Below, piece after piece: positions 1 to 7,833 of a DNA stretch of 64,000 bases. Position numbers and translations under genes: made by a program. Source of the stretch: JANQIO01 sp965229625 (lineage in GTDB: Bacteria > Pseudomonadota > Gammaproteobacteria > Pseudomonadales > Halieaceae); contig CBDDJJ010000002.1 in NCBI GenBank assembly GCA_965229625.1, positions 620,001 through 684,000 on the forward strand, written 5' to 3'. Every line of letters starts with the position of its first letter. Within the stretch, counting starts at the first letter, position 1. Under the pieces are notes generated by a model. It saw only the letters and a program-made list of their open reading frames with translations. It did no database searches and was not told the origin of the DNA.

Positions 1-419
1 AGGGCCGGCTGCTGGGCATCAATGCCGCGACCTTTTCGCGCAGTCGCGAGTTCACCGGCATTGGACTGGCCACCCCCGCTGACCTGGCCATGGGTGTCGC
101 CCAGGACCTGGTAGCCTATGGCCGGGTGATTCGCGGCTGGATGGGGCTGGATGTGCAGAACATCTTCATGACCGGCTCGGATACACCCTCACTGCTGGTG
201 ACCGGCACTCACCCTGACGGCCCGGCTGCCCGCAATGGTATCCGGGAAGGTGACATCATCACCCATATCGACATGGAACCGGTGGTCGACGGCCGCCTGA
301 CCATGACCCAGATCGCGCTGCTGCGGCCGGGAGATGCGGTGGAGCTGAGCCTGCTGAGGGGCGTCGAGGAGATCAACCTCAACGTCATCGTCGGTTCCCG
401 GCCGCCGCGCAGCAGCTAG
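1..419 (+). CDS. AlgW/DegS-type periplasmic serine protease, C-terminal part (5' end outside window)
   Basis: This is the 3' end of a trypsin-like HtrA-family protease. The reading frame is open from base 3 and reads GRLLGINAATFSR, the stretch that follows the catalytic serine in DegS/AlgW. A GIGLATP segment follows, then one PDZ domain (roughly from base 130), with the PDZ ligand-loop region around GPAARNGIREGDIITHI. Only one PDZ domain precedes the stop, which fits the DegS/AlgW sensor proteases that start RseA/MucA cleavage in the envelope stress response rather than two-PDZ DegP. The catalytic triad lies upstream of the window, so activity cannot be judged. It converges on hisD with a 13-base gap. 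In pseudomonads algW also sits beside the his genes, which supports the call. Confidence 0.85.
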   Translation, partial: GRLLGINAATFSRSREFTGIGLATPADLAMGVAQDLVAYGRVIRGWMGLDVQNIFMTGSDTPSLLVTGTHPDGPAARNGIREGDIITHIDMEPVVDGRLTMTQIALLRPGDAVELSLLRGVEEINLNVIVGSRPPRSS

Positions 420-432
420 CCCGGCCGCGGCG

Positions 433-1737
433 CTAGTCGCCTTCGTGCTCTTCCAGGCGGTACTCCGCCGACAGGGCGTGGGCTTCCAGTGACTCGCCGC
501 GCGCCAGCGTGGCCGCCACCGGGGCCAGCTGTGCAATGCCCTCCCGGCTGCAATTGATTAGCGAGCTGCGCTTCTGGAAATCGTACACGCCCAACGGTGA
601 GGAGAAGCGCGCGGTCCCCGAGGTGGGCAATACATGGTTGGGACCGGCACAGTAATCCCCCAGCGCCTCGGCGCTGTAGCGGCCCAGGAATATTGCTCCG
701 GCATGACGGATGGCAGGCAGCAGTGCATCGGGGTCAGCCAGTGACAGTTCCAGGTGCTCCGGGGCCACCTGGTTGGACACTTCCGCCGCTTCAGCCAGGT
801 CTCGGCATAGCACCATGGCGCCGCGACCGTCCAGCGAGCTGCGGATGATCTCGGCACGCGACATGTCCGGGAGCAGGCGCTCGATACTGGCCTCTACCGC
901 ATCGAGAAACCCGGCATCAGGAGACACCAGGATCGACTGGGCGTTTTCATCATGCTCGGCCTGGGAAAACAGGTCCATGGCAATCCAGTCCGCCGGCGTG
1001 TTGCCGTCACAAATGACCAGGATCTCCGAAGGCCCGGCGACCATGTCGATACCGACCTGGCCAAACACCCGGCGTTTGGCCGTTGCCACGTAGATATTCC
1101 CGGGGCCGACAATCTTGTCCACTCTCGGCACGGTCTCCGTGCCGTAGGCCAGCGCCGCCACAGCCTGGGCACCGCCGACGCCGAATACCCTGTCGGCACC
1201 GGCCAGCGCTGCCGCTGCCAGTACCAGCGGGTTGATCTCACCGGCCGGTGTCGGCACCACCATGATGACCTCGCTGACGCCGGCCACCTTGGCAGGAATC
1301 ACATTCATCAGCACCGAGGACGGGTAGCTGGCCTTGCCGCCCGGCACGTACACACCCACCCGGTCCATGGCGGTAATCTTCTGGCCCAGTACGCTGCCGG
1401 TGCCGTCCTGGTAATGCCAGGAATCGCCGAGCTGGCGACGGTGGTAATCCTCGATCCGGCGGGCGGCGATCTCGAGGGCGCCACGTTCCTCTGTGCCCAG
1501 CCCATCCAGTGCCGCCTGGAGCCGCGCCGGCGCGACCTCAAGCTCCGCCACGCTGGGCTTTTCGACCTGGTCAAAACGCGCCGTATACTCGAGCAAGGCC
1601 GCATCGCCTCGGGCAATGACAGCGTCAACGATGGCATCCACGGCGGCCACCACCTCGCGGTCAACGCTGTCGTGCCAGGCAGTCAGGCGCGCCAGCTGCG
1701 CGCTGAAATCCGCATCCCGGGTATCCAGCCTGCGCAT
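433..1737 (-). CDS. hisD: Histidinol dehydrogenase
   Basis: The 434-residue length is normal for HisD, which catalyses the last two NAD-dependent oxidations from L-histidinol to L-histidine in the cytoplasm. Family motifs are visible: YVPGGKASYPSSVLMN, the Zn/substrate region VAGPSEILVI, FSQAEHDENAQSILV, and the C-terminal GPNHVLPTSGTARF. The start codon overlaps the hisG stop by one base (TGATG), so the two genes are translationally coupled. hisC, which often follows hisD in related gammaproteobacteria, is not present; the next gene is the convergent protease. Confidence 0.97.
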   Translation of the reverse strand: MRRLDTRDADFSAQLARLTAWHDSVDREVVAAVDAIVDAVIARGDAALLEYTARFDQVEKPSVAELEVAPARLQAALDGLGTEERGALEIAARRIEDYHRRQLGDSWHYQDGTGSVLGQKITAMDRVGVYVPGGKASYPSSVLMNVIPAKVAGVSEVIMVVPTPAGEINPLVLAAAALAGADRVFGVGGAQAVAALAYGTETVPRVDKIVGPGNIYVATAKRRVFGQVGIDMVAGPSEILVICDGNTPADWIAMDLFSQAEHDENAQSILVSPDAGFLDAVEASIERLLPDMSRAEIIRSSLDGRGAMVLCRDLAEAAEVSNQVAPEHLELSLADPDALLPAIRHAGAIFLGRYSAEALGDYCAGPNHVLPTSGTARFSSPLGVYDFQKRSSLINCSREGIAQLAPVAATLARGESLEAHALSAEYRLEEHEGD

Positions 1738-2366
1738 CAGCTCACCGCCTCCTGCAGATCCGCGACCAGCGACTCAATACCACCGTGGTGGCTGCGCAGG
1801 GAGGCCTTGTTGACCACCAGCCGCGTGCTGATATCCGCAATCAGGTCCAGCGGCTCCAGGCCGTTGGCCTTGAGTGTATTACCGGTATCAACGATATCCA
1901 CGATAACGTCCGCCAGACCCATCAACGGCGCAAGCTCCATGGCGCCGTATAGCTTGATGAAGTCGGCGTGCCTGCCCTGTGCCGCAAAGAAGCGCCGCGC
2001 CACCGTCGTAAACTTGGTCGCCACGCGCAGCCGACCCGGCCCCGGTGACCAGCCCACGGGCGCCGCCGTCATCAGCCGACAGCGGGCGATTCCCAGATCC
2101 AGCGGTTCATAGAGGTCTTCGGCGCCCTGCTCGAGCAGGATGTCCTTGCCCACCACGCCCAGGTCGGCGGCGCCATGGCGAACGTAGGTGGGAACGTCGG
2201 TACCTCGCAGCACCAGCAGCCTGACCCCCGGGCGGGTACAGTCGAACACCAGCTTGCGACTGGAGGCGATATCCTCAGCCGGCTCGATACCGGCCCTGGC
2301 CAGCAGGGGCAGGGTTTCCTTGAGGATGCGCCCCTTGGTCAGGGCGAGGGTGAGTACACCGGGCAC
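1737..2366 (-). CDS. hisG: ATP phosphoribosyltransferase, short form
   Basis: HisG condenses ATP and PRPP in the first committed step of histidine synthesis. At 209 residues this is the short HisG(S) form, which lacks the C-terminal regulatory domain and works with HisZ as an octameric complex. hisZ is not in this window. Diagnostic stretches are LTLALTKGRI at the N-terminus, DLGVVGKDILLEQ in the middle, and the PRPP-binding loop IVDIVDTGNTLKANGL. It lies 10 bases downstream of ibaG and overlaps hisD by one base, so ibaG-hisG-hisD is probably one transcript. Confidence 0.96.
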   Translation of the reverse strand: MPGVLTLALTKGRILKETLPLLARAGIEPAEDIASSRKLVFDCTRPGVRLLVLRGTDVPTYVRHGAADLGVVGKDILLEQGAEDLYEPLDLGIARCRLMTAAPVGWSPGPGRLRVATKFTTVARRFFAAQGRHADFIKLYGAMELAPLMGLADVIVDIVDTGNTLKANGLEPLDLIADISTRLVVNKASLRSHHGGIESLVADLQEAVS

Positions 2367-2376
2367 GGCGACGGGC

Positions 2377-2619
2377 TCAGCCGTGGAGCGCCTGCCACTC
2401 GGCCGGCGTATGGGTACGAATATTGACCGCGTGAATACTGCCGCTGGTAATCAGCGGATTGAGTACCTTGTATACTGCCTGCTGCTTCTGCACGGGCCGC
2501 AGGCCTTCGAACATATCACCGATTACCAGGATATCGTAGTGACTACCCTCACTGCGCACTTCCACTTCGCAGCCCGGCAGTTCCTCAGTTAATAACGTCT
2601 GCAGTTCCTGCGCCTGCAT
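2377..2619 (-). CDS. ibaG: BolA-family protein IbaG
   Basis: This is an 80-residue BolA/YrbA protein. IbaG-type proteins partner monothiol glutaredoxins and take part in Fe-S and acid-stress physiology. The BolA core is visible as VRSEGSHYDILVIGDMFEGL followed by RPVQKQQAVYKVL and a C-terminal AVNIRTHTPAEW. I chose the ATG at 2619 because a GGGGA ribosome-binding site sits a few bases upstream; a GTG at 2631 would add four residues. In E. coli and Pseudomonas ibaG lies between mlaB and murA. Here neither neighbour is present: mlaC is directly upstream and hisG directly downstream. Confidence 0.93.
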   Translation of the reverse strand: MQAQELQTLLTEELPGCEVEVRSEGSHYDILVIGDMFEGLRPVQKQQAVYKVLNPLITSGSIHAVNIRTHTPAEWQALHG

Positions 2620-2702
2620 GATTTTCCCCACAGCGAAAAAAGCGTGAAGTTTAGGAGAATTGACCGTTAATAGCGAGCCAGGAGAGTTTTCCCTGGTCGG
2701 AC

Positions 2703-2770
2703 AGCCCTACCCGGGTGGCCCTTCCCAGGCAGCCCTACCCGGGTGGCCCTTCCCGGGCAGCCCTACCCGG
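2703..2770. repeat. 28-nt GC-rich tandem repeat (two full units plus a partial)
   Basis: Unit 1 (2703-2730) and unit 2 (2731-2758) are identical except for one base, and a third copy runs for 12 bases to 2770. The third copy overlaps the stop codon of mlaC. The core is CTACCCGGGTGGCCC, which contains the palindrome CCCGGG. A related array with the core CTACCCGGGCGGCCC and a similar 28-nt spacing occurs at about 28216-28312, also between two genes. Confidence 0.8.
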
Positions 2771-3458
2771 CCGTCCCGTCGCTCTCCGGCGTCGTCCAGT
2801 TGTCGATCACCGCATTGATATCGCCGTTGGCGTCCTGGGCGGCGGCCTGGAACTGGTTGCGGTAGATCACACCGAGATTGATGGTCTCGACGATCAGGTT
2901 GCGCAGCCGCCAACTGCCGTCCTTACCACGCCGCATCTGGTACTCGATCACATAGGGTTCAGGCGCATCGCTGTAGATCAACTGGCGAATTTCCGCCTTG
3001 TTGCCGAGCTCCCCGGCATCTTCAGGGCGCTGAACTTCCACCCGGCTGCCGCCGAAGGCGAGCAGGCCCTTGCCGTAGGTTCTCACCAGCCCGTCCCGCA
3101 TCACCTCGGTGAAGCGGCTAACCTGGGCACGCAGTTCCTTCTTGCCCTCGTCACTGAGCGACTGGTAGCGCTTGCGACTGGCGTAGGGGCCCATCACCGC
3201 GCGGGAGAAATAGGCAAAATCAACAACCTCATCCAGCACCGACTGCAGCTCCCGGAAATAGCGCTCGGGGTCTTCATCTGCATAGCTGCTGGCTTCCGAG
3301 ACCAGGGCCATGACCTGGTCGGTGGTGCGCTCAATGACCTGGTAGGCATCTTCCGGCTCCTCGGCCACGGCCGAGGCGAGCGGCGCAATACCAGCGGCGA
3401 TCAACAGGGTCAGCGCGATCGCAGTGAATCGAGTGATGTTGGGGAGCAGCGCGGTCAT
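2763..3458 (-). CDS. mlaC: MlaC-type periplasmic phospholipid-binding protein
   Basis: MlaC ferries phospholipids across the periplasm between the outer-membrane MlaA complex and the inner-membrane MlaFEDB ABC transporter. The protein (231 residues from the chosen start) has a Sec signal peptide with a hydrophobic core (TAIALTLLIAAGIAPLASA) and the Tgt2/MlaC core, including FAYFSRAVMGPYASR, FTEVMRDGLVRTYGKGLL and a late NLIVETINLGVIYRNQF. The ATG at 3458 has AGGA five bases upstream; longer starts at 3464 and 3479 are possible. mlaF, mlaE, mlaD and mlaB are not beside it, which is unusual for this gene. The stop codon lies in a GC-rich repeat. Confidence 0.92.
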   Translation of the reverse strand: MTALLPNITRFTAIALTLLIAAGIAPLASAVAEEPEDAYQVIERTTDQVMALVSEASSYADEDPERYFRELQSVLDEVVDFAYFSRAVMGPYASRKRYQSLSDEGKKELRAQVSRFTEVMRDGLVRTYGKGLLAFGGSRVEVQRPEDAGELGNKAEIRQLIYSDAPEPYVIEYQMRRGKDGSWRLRNLIVETINLGVIYRNQFQAAAQDANGDINAVIDNWTTPESDGTAG

Positions 3459-3790
3459 AGTCATCCTGTTAGCTTGCACATTTCCTGGTTTTGATACGGG
3501 GCTGATCGGGGCCGGGTGTCCATTTCCTTAGCCCTGGCGCGCTTATATAATGCAGCGCCTGCGGCATGATACGATGCCTTGACGAGCTTGGACTGCTACG
3601 TGGGTCACTACCCGAGCCGATAAATTGGCTACTGTGCGGCCTCTGTTGTATGTCATGTGTATGACCACTGTAGCCTTTACAAGTTCGCGCGGCGCAAGTC
3701 CGCACAGGTTTGTCACGGCTTCGCGGCGAGCACACAGGTTCAGGCGGTCGCTTTCAGCAGCGGCGATACTGTAACAGGAATAGTAACTTT
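3459..3790. promoter_or_regulatory. Divergent intergenic region mlaC / yrbG
   Basis: About 330 bases separate the divergent mlaC and yrbG starts, so promoters for both must lie here. I see no credible gene: the open frames have no family features. This is where mlaD, mlaE and mlaF would be expected if the usual mla operon were intact. I could not pick confident -35/-10 pairs. Confidence 0.45.
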
Positions 3791-4777
3791 ATGCTGATCG
3801 CTTCGGCCGCCATCCTGGTCGGCTTTATCATCCTGGTCTGGAGCGCAGACCTGTTTGTCGCCGGAGCCGCCGCCATCGCAGAAAACATGGGCATGTCGCC
3901 CATTCTCATCGGTCTTACCATTGTCTCGCTCGGGACCTCAGCCCCGGAAGTGCTGGTCAGCATCAATGCCGCGCTGTTCGGCGCCGGCGATCTTGCCGTG
4001 GGCAACGCCATTGGCTCCAATATGGCCAACGTTGGACTGGTGCTCGGCATCACCGTGCTGATTGCCCCCCTGCCGGTACACAGGAACCGGCTGCGCCGTG
4101 AGCTACCCACGCTGCTGGCGGTCACCCTGGGCTGTGGCCTGCTGCTGCTTGACCTGGAATTGGACTGGATCGACGGCCTGCTGATGCTGGCGGCCCTCGC
4201 TTTCATCCTGTTTGAAATGATCCGTTCCCAGTCCCACGACCCCAATGCCGAGGAAGAAGCCAACGTCGAGGAACTCCCTCACATGACTCCGACCCGCGCC
4301 TGGGCCAGCTTCGGTATCGGCCTGGTGTTGCTGGTCATCAGCTCCAAGGTGCTGGTCTGGGGCGCCAGTAATATCGCCCTGGAACTCGGTGTCAGCCCGC
4401 TGGTCATCGGGCTGTCGATTGTCGCCGTGGGCACCAGCCTGCCGGAGCTGGCGGCGTCGCTGGCCAGTGCCATGAAGGGCCATGCTGAAATTGCCCTCGG
4501 CAACGTGATGGGCTCCAACCTGTTCAACCTGCTTGGGGTAATGTCCCTGCCGGGATTGTTTGAAACCCAGTCCCTGGGCCAGGAAGTGCTGCTGCGCGAC
4601 TACGCCTCGATGCTCGGCATTACCCTGTTGCTGGCCGGTGGACTCTACGCCACCACCGTAAAAAGCGCTGTCACCGGCGGCCCACCGCGCGAACACCAGA
4701 TCGGCCGCGCCATGGGCGTACTGTTTCTCGTGCTCTACGCGCTGTATTATTACTGGCTTTACAACACCGCCCGCTAA
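3791..4777 (+). CDS. yrbG: YrbG-type Ca2+/Na+ antiporter family membrane protein
   Basis: This is a 328-residue inner-membrane protein of the CaCA (K-dependent Na/Ca exchanger-like) family. The two inverted alpha repeats are clear. The first reads ILIGLTIVSLGTSAPEV with a following GNAIGSNMANVGLVL; the second reads LVIGLSIVAVGTSLPELAASL with GNVMGSNLFNLLGV. Each keeps the acidic residue of the GTS-P-E motif needed for ion binding. About ten hydrophobic segments are present. The ATG at 3791 gives a length close to the 325 residues of E. coli YrbG. As in E. coli it heads the kds-lpt block, 18 bases before kdsD. Confidence 0.95.
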   Translation: MLIASAAILVGFIILVWSADLFVAGAAAIAENMGMSPILIGLTIVSLGTSAPEVLVSINAALFGAGDLAVGNAIGSNMANVGLVLGITVLIAPLPVHRNRLRRELPTLLAVTLGCGLLLLDLELDWIDGLLMLAALAFILFEMIRSQSHDPNAEEEANVEELPHMTPTRAWASFGIGLVLLVISSKVLVWGASNIALELGVSPLVIGLSIVAVGTSLPELAASLASAMKGHAEIALGNVMGSNLFNLLGVMSLPGLFETQSLGQEVLLRDYASMLGITLLLAGGLYATTVKSAVTGGPPREHQIGRAMGVLFLVLYALYYYWLYNTAR

Positions 4778-4795
4778 GCCCCCCGGGAATCATCC

Positions 4796-5776
4796 GTGTC
4801 CAGACCCGAAAACCCCGATTTTCTCGGTGCCGTGCGCCGTACCGTCGAGCTAGAGCGCGACGCTATCACCGACCTGCTCGAGCGCCTCGACGACTCCTTC
4901 ACCCGCGCCTGCGAGATTCTCATCAACACCCAGGGAAGAGTTGTGGTGACCGGTATGGGCAAGTCAGGCCACATCGGCACCAAGATTGCCGCTACCCTGG
5001 CCAGCACGGGCACGCCGGCATTTTTCGTTCACCCCGGCGAGGCGAGCCATGGCGACCTGGGCATGATTACCAGCCAGGACAGTGTGATCGCCCTGTCCAA
5101 CAGTGGCACTACCAGCGAAGTGGTCACCCTGCTGCCGTTGCTCAAGCGTATGGCTGTGCCGCTGATCACCATGACCGGCAATCCGGATTCTGTGCTGGCC
5201 CGCGCCGCCGAGGTCAACCTGGACACCCGGGTGGCCAAGGAAGCCTGCCCCATGGACCTGGCGCCAACCTCCAGCACTACGGTGAGCCTGGTGGCGGGCG
5301 ACGCCCTGGCCATCGCCCTGCTGGAAGCCCGCGGTTTTACCCAGGAAGACTTCGCCTTTTCCCACCCGGCCGGCGCACTGGGCCGCAAATTGCTGCTGAA
5401 GGTTGACGACATCATGCATGGGGGCGATGAACTGCCCGGCGTCCCTGCAGGCACACTGTTGGACGAAGCGCTGGTGGAAGTGAGCAGCAAGGGGCTGGGG
5501 CTGACGACCGTGCTGGACGCCGAGGGCCGCCTGCTGGGGGTGTTCACCGACGGTGACCTGCGCCGCGCCCTGGACAATGAGATGGACATCCATGCCACCG
5601 CGATCGAGGCGGTGATGAGCGACCACCCGGTCACCATAGACAAGGAAATCCTCGCCGCCGAGGCGCTGCACATCATGGAGGAGCGCAATATCACCGGCCT
5701 GATCGCCGTCGATGAGCAACAGCGTCCCACCGGCGTGATCAAGCTGCAGGACATCCTGAAGGCGGGCGTGGTATGA
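4796..5776 (+). CDS. kdsD: Arabinose-5-phosphate isomerase
   Basis: KdsD converts D-ribulose-5-phosphate to D-arabinose-5-phosphate, the first step to the LPS sugar Kdo. The 326-residue protein has an N-terminal SIS sugar-isomerase domain (VVVTGMGKSGHIGTKIAATL near residue 50; ALSNSGTTSEV near residue 103) and two C-terminal CBS domains (from about residue 205). The start is GTG at 4796. The stop overlaps the kdsC start as ATGA, so kdsD and kdsC are coupled. Confidence 0.97.
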   Translation: MSRPENPDFLGAVRRTVELERDAITDLLERLDDSFTRACEILINTQGRVVVTGMGKSGHIGTKIAATLASTGTPAFFVHPGEASHGDLGMITSQDSVIALSNSGTTSEVVTLLPLLKRMAVPLITMTGNPDSVLARAAEVNLDTRVAKEACPMDLAPTSSTTVSLVAGDALAIALLEARGFTQEDFAFSHPAGALGRKLLLKVDDIMHGGDELPGVPAGTLLDEALVEVSSKGLGLTTVLDAEGRLLGVFTDGDLRRALDNEMDIHATAIEAVMSDHPVTIDKEILAAEALHIMEERNITGLIAVDEQQRPTGVIKLQDILKAGVV

Positions 5777-6321
5777 GCCTGGCCCTGGAAAAGGCCCGTC
5801 GCATTCGCCTGCTGGTCCTGGACGTCGACGGTGTGCTCAGTGACGGCCGCCTGTACTACGGCAATGTGGGAGAGGAACTCAAGGCGTTCTACACACCGGA
5901 CGGCCTCGGCATCAAGATGCTGCAGGCTGCGGGCATCGAAGTGGCCATCATCACCGGGCGGAGCTCCAGCATTGTTGACCGGCGCGCCGGGGAACTCGGG
6001 ATCGAGCGCATTGTCCAGGGAAGAGATGACAAGCTTGATGCGCTACGGGAAATTCTGGCAAGCACCGAACTTTCCCTTGAGCAGGTGGCCTATATGGGTG
6101 ACGACCTGCCGGACCTGGGGGCCATCCAGGCAGTGGGGCTGGGCATGACCGTGGCCAGCGGGGATGAATTCGTTGCCTCGCAGGCGGACTGGCGCAGCCA
6201 GCATGACGGCGGCCGGGGCGCGGTGCGCGAAGCCTGCGAGTTCATCCTCGACGCGCAGGACCTGCTCGAGAAGGCACGCCAGCCCTTTATGCACACGGAC
6301 GCGAACAACGCCGAGTCGTGA
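5773..6321 (+). CDS. kdsC: 3-deoxy-D-manno-octulosonate 8-phosphate phosphatase
   Basis: KdsC is a small HAD-family phosphatase (182 residues) that removes phosphate from Kdo-8-phosphate in LPS core synthesis. HAD motif I is LLVLDVDGVLSDG with the nucleophilic and general-acid aspartates; motif II is IITGRSS; motif IV reads YMGDDLPDL. There is no cap domain, as expected for a tetrameric type C0 enzyme. It starts inside the kdsD stop. lptC, which normally follows kdsC, is absent: the next gene is lptA. Confidence 0.97.
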   Translation: MSLALEKARRIRLLVLDVDGVLSDGRLYYGNVGEELKAFYTPDGLGIKMLQAAGIEVAIITGRSSSIVDRRAGELGIERIVQGRDDKLDALREILASTELSLEQVAYMGDDLPDLGAIQAVGLGMTVASGDEFVASQADWRSQHDGGRGAVREACEFILDAQDLLEKARQPFMHTDANNAES

Positions 6322-6377
6322 ACTTTTCCACGCCCGGGCGCTTCAAGCGGCACTGCAACAGGCTCTATACTGACGCA

Positions 6378-6926
6378 ATGATGGTTTTCATGGGCACAAG
6401 ACACAGCCGACACCGCGGTTCGGGATTGCCCGCCATTGCGGCCCTGGCAAGCGCCCTGCTGCTGTGCTGTGGCCAGCTCCAGGCCCTGCCCGACGACACC
6501 GAACAGCCCATTCATATCACCACCGACGAGGCCCTGCGCGATGAGAAGACCGGCCGCACGGTGTACCAGGGCAACGTGGAGCTGGTGCAGGGGACTATCA
6601 AGATCACCGCTGATCGCATTACCTTCTACCGCCTGGAGAATGAAGCCGAGCGCATTGTCGCCGAGGGCTCTCCAGCGCGTATGCAGCAACAGCCGGAACC
6701 CGACAGCGAACTGATGCATGCCCATGGCGATATCATCGAGTATTTCCGCAGCGAAGAGCGTGTGCAGCTCAGGGAAAACGCCCAGGTAGACCAGGACGGG
6801 TCCATCGTACGCGGCGACCTGATCGACTATTTCATCAATGAGCAACTGGTCAAGGCCGCCGCGGAGTCCAACGGGCGCGTCACAGTCGTCATTCCTCCGG
6901 AACGGCTGGAAGAAGAGGAAGAATAG
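6378..6926 (+). CDS. lptA: LPS transport periplasmic protein LptA
   Basis: LptA forms the beta-jellyroll bridge that carries LPS across the periplasm between LptC in the inner membrane and LptD/E in the outer membrane. The protein has a hydrophobic signal segment (PAIAALASALLLCC), then the OstA/LptA repeats: QPIHITTDEALRDEKTGRTV with YQGNVELVQGTIKITADRI, and later GDIIEYFRSEERVQLRENA. With the ATG at 6378 it is 182 residues, like E. coli LptA (185). The same frame is open back to a GTG at 6318 that overlaps the kdsC stop as GTGA, so a longer product is possible. It runs almost directly into lptB. Confidence 0.92.
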   Translation: MMVFMGTRHSRHRGSGLPAIAALASALLLCCGQLQALPDDTEQPIHITTDEALRDEKTGRTVYQGNVELVQGTIKITADRITFYRLENEAERIVAEGSPARMQQQPEPDSELMHAHGDIIEYFRSEERVQLRENAQVDQDGSIVRGDLIDYFINEQLVKAAAESNGRVTVVIPPERLEEEEE

Positions 6927-6937
6927 GCACAACTCCT

Positions 6938-7663
6938 TTGGCCGTTCTCACCGCCAGCAATCTTGCCAAGAGCTACCGCGGCCGGCCCGTGGTTCGCGAT
7001 GTCAGCCTGGAGATCGAAAGCGGCCAGATTGTCGGCCTGCTGGGTCCCAACGGCGCCGGCAAGACCACCTGCTTCTACATGATTGTCGGCATCATCCCGG
7101 CTGATCGCGGCCTGATTACCATTGACGGCCAGGACCTGACGCGGCTGCCCATGCACGGGCGCGCACGCAAGGGCATCGGCTACCTGCCCCAGGAGGCCTC
7201 GATCTTCCGCAAGCTGTCGGTCAAGGACAACCTGATGGCGATCCTCGAACACCGCCGCGACCTGAAGCGCAGCCAGCGCCGGGAGCGGGTAGAGGAACTG
7301 CTGGATGAGTTTCACATCACCCACATCCGCGACAGTGCCGGCATGTCACTGTCCGGCGGCGAACGTCGACGGGTGGAAATCGCCCGGGCGCTGGCCAACG
7401 AGCCCGACTTTATCCTGCTGGATGAGCCTTTCGCCGGCGTCGACCCGATCTCGGTAAACGACATCAAGCAGATCATTTCGCACCTGCAATCCCGGGGTAT
7501 CGGGGTCCTGATCACCGATCACAATGTGCGCGAGACCCTGGACATCTGTGAGAAGGCTTACATCGTCGGCGAGGGCCATATCATCGCCGCCGGCAGCGCC
7601 GAAGACATACTGGCAGACGACCAGGTGCGCGATGTCTACCTCGGCCACGAGTTCCACCTCTGA
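6938..7663 (+). CDS. lptB: LPS export ABC transporter ATPase LptB
   Basis: LptB is the cytoplasmic ATPase that powers LPS extraction by LptFG. At 241 residues it has the family length. Walker A is GPNGAGKTT (about residue 38), the signature motif is LSGGERRRVEIARAL, Walker B is FILLDEPFAGVDP, and the H-loop is DHNVRETL. The likely start is TTG at 6938, 11 bases after the lptA stop; no ATG or GTG fits the known N-terminus better. It ends the lpt cluster; rpoN follows after 170 bases. Confidence 0.97.
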   Translation: MAVLTASNLAKSYRGRPVVRDVSLEIESGQIVGLLGPNGAGKTTCFYMIVGIIPADRGLITIDGQDLTRLPMHGRARKGIGYLPQEASIFRKLSVKDNLMAILEHRRDLKRSQRRERVEELLDEFHITHIRDSAGMSLSGGERRRVEIARALANEPDFILLDEPFAGVDPISVNDIKQIISHLQSRGIGVLITDHNVRETLDICEKAYIVGEGHIIAAGSAEDILADDQVRDVYLGHEFHL

Positions 7664-7833
7664 TTGCGCACGGAACGGGCTTAATTGAGCCTCCAGCCTG
7701 GGGATTCGTTCACATTTTCAGCAACTTTTCAGACCCCGACTGTGCTCCCGCAAGAATCCCATGCTAGTTTCATGCCAAAGTTGCCTCGCCAGAGTAGCAG
7801 GGCTACACTGACCGCAGGGAGCAGCAGACTTAT

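Noticed and set aside
952..2112. 386-codon open frame on the plus strand opposite hisD and hisG
   Set aside because: Both strands are open because of high GC; hisD and hisG are certain, and the antisense product shows no domain features.
3469..3735. 88-codon minus-strand open frame between mlaC and yrbG
   Set aside because: No ribosome-binding site, low-complexity Arg/Ser/Pro content, and no similarity to MlaD or any other protein I know.
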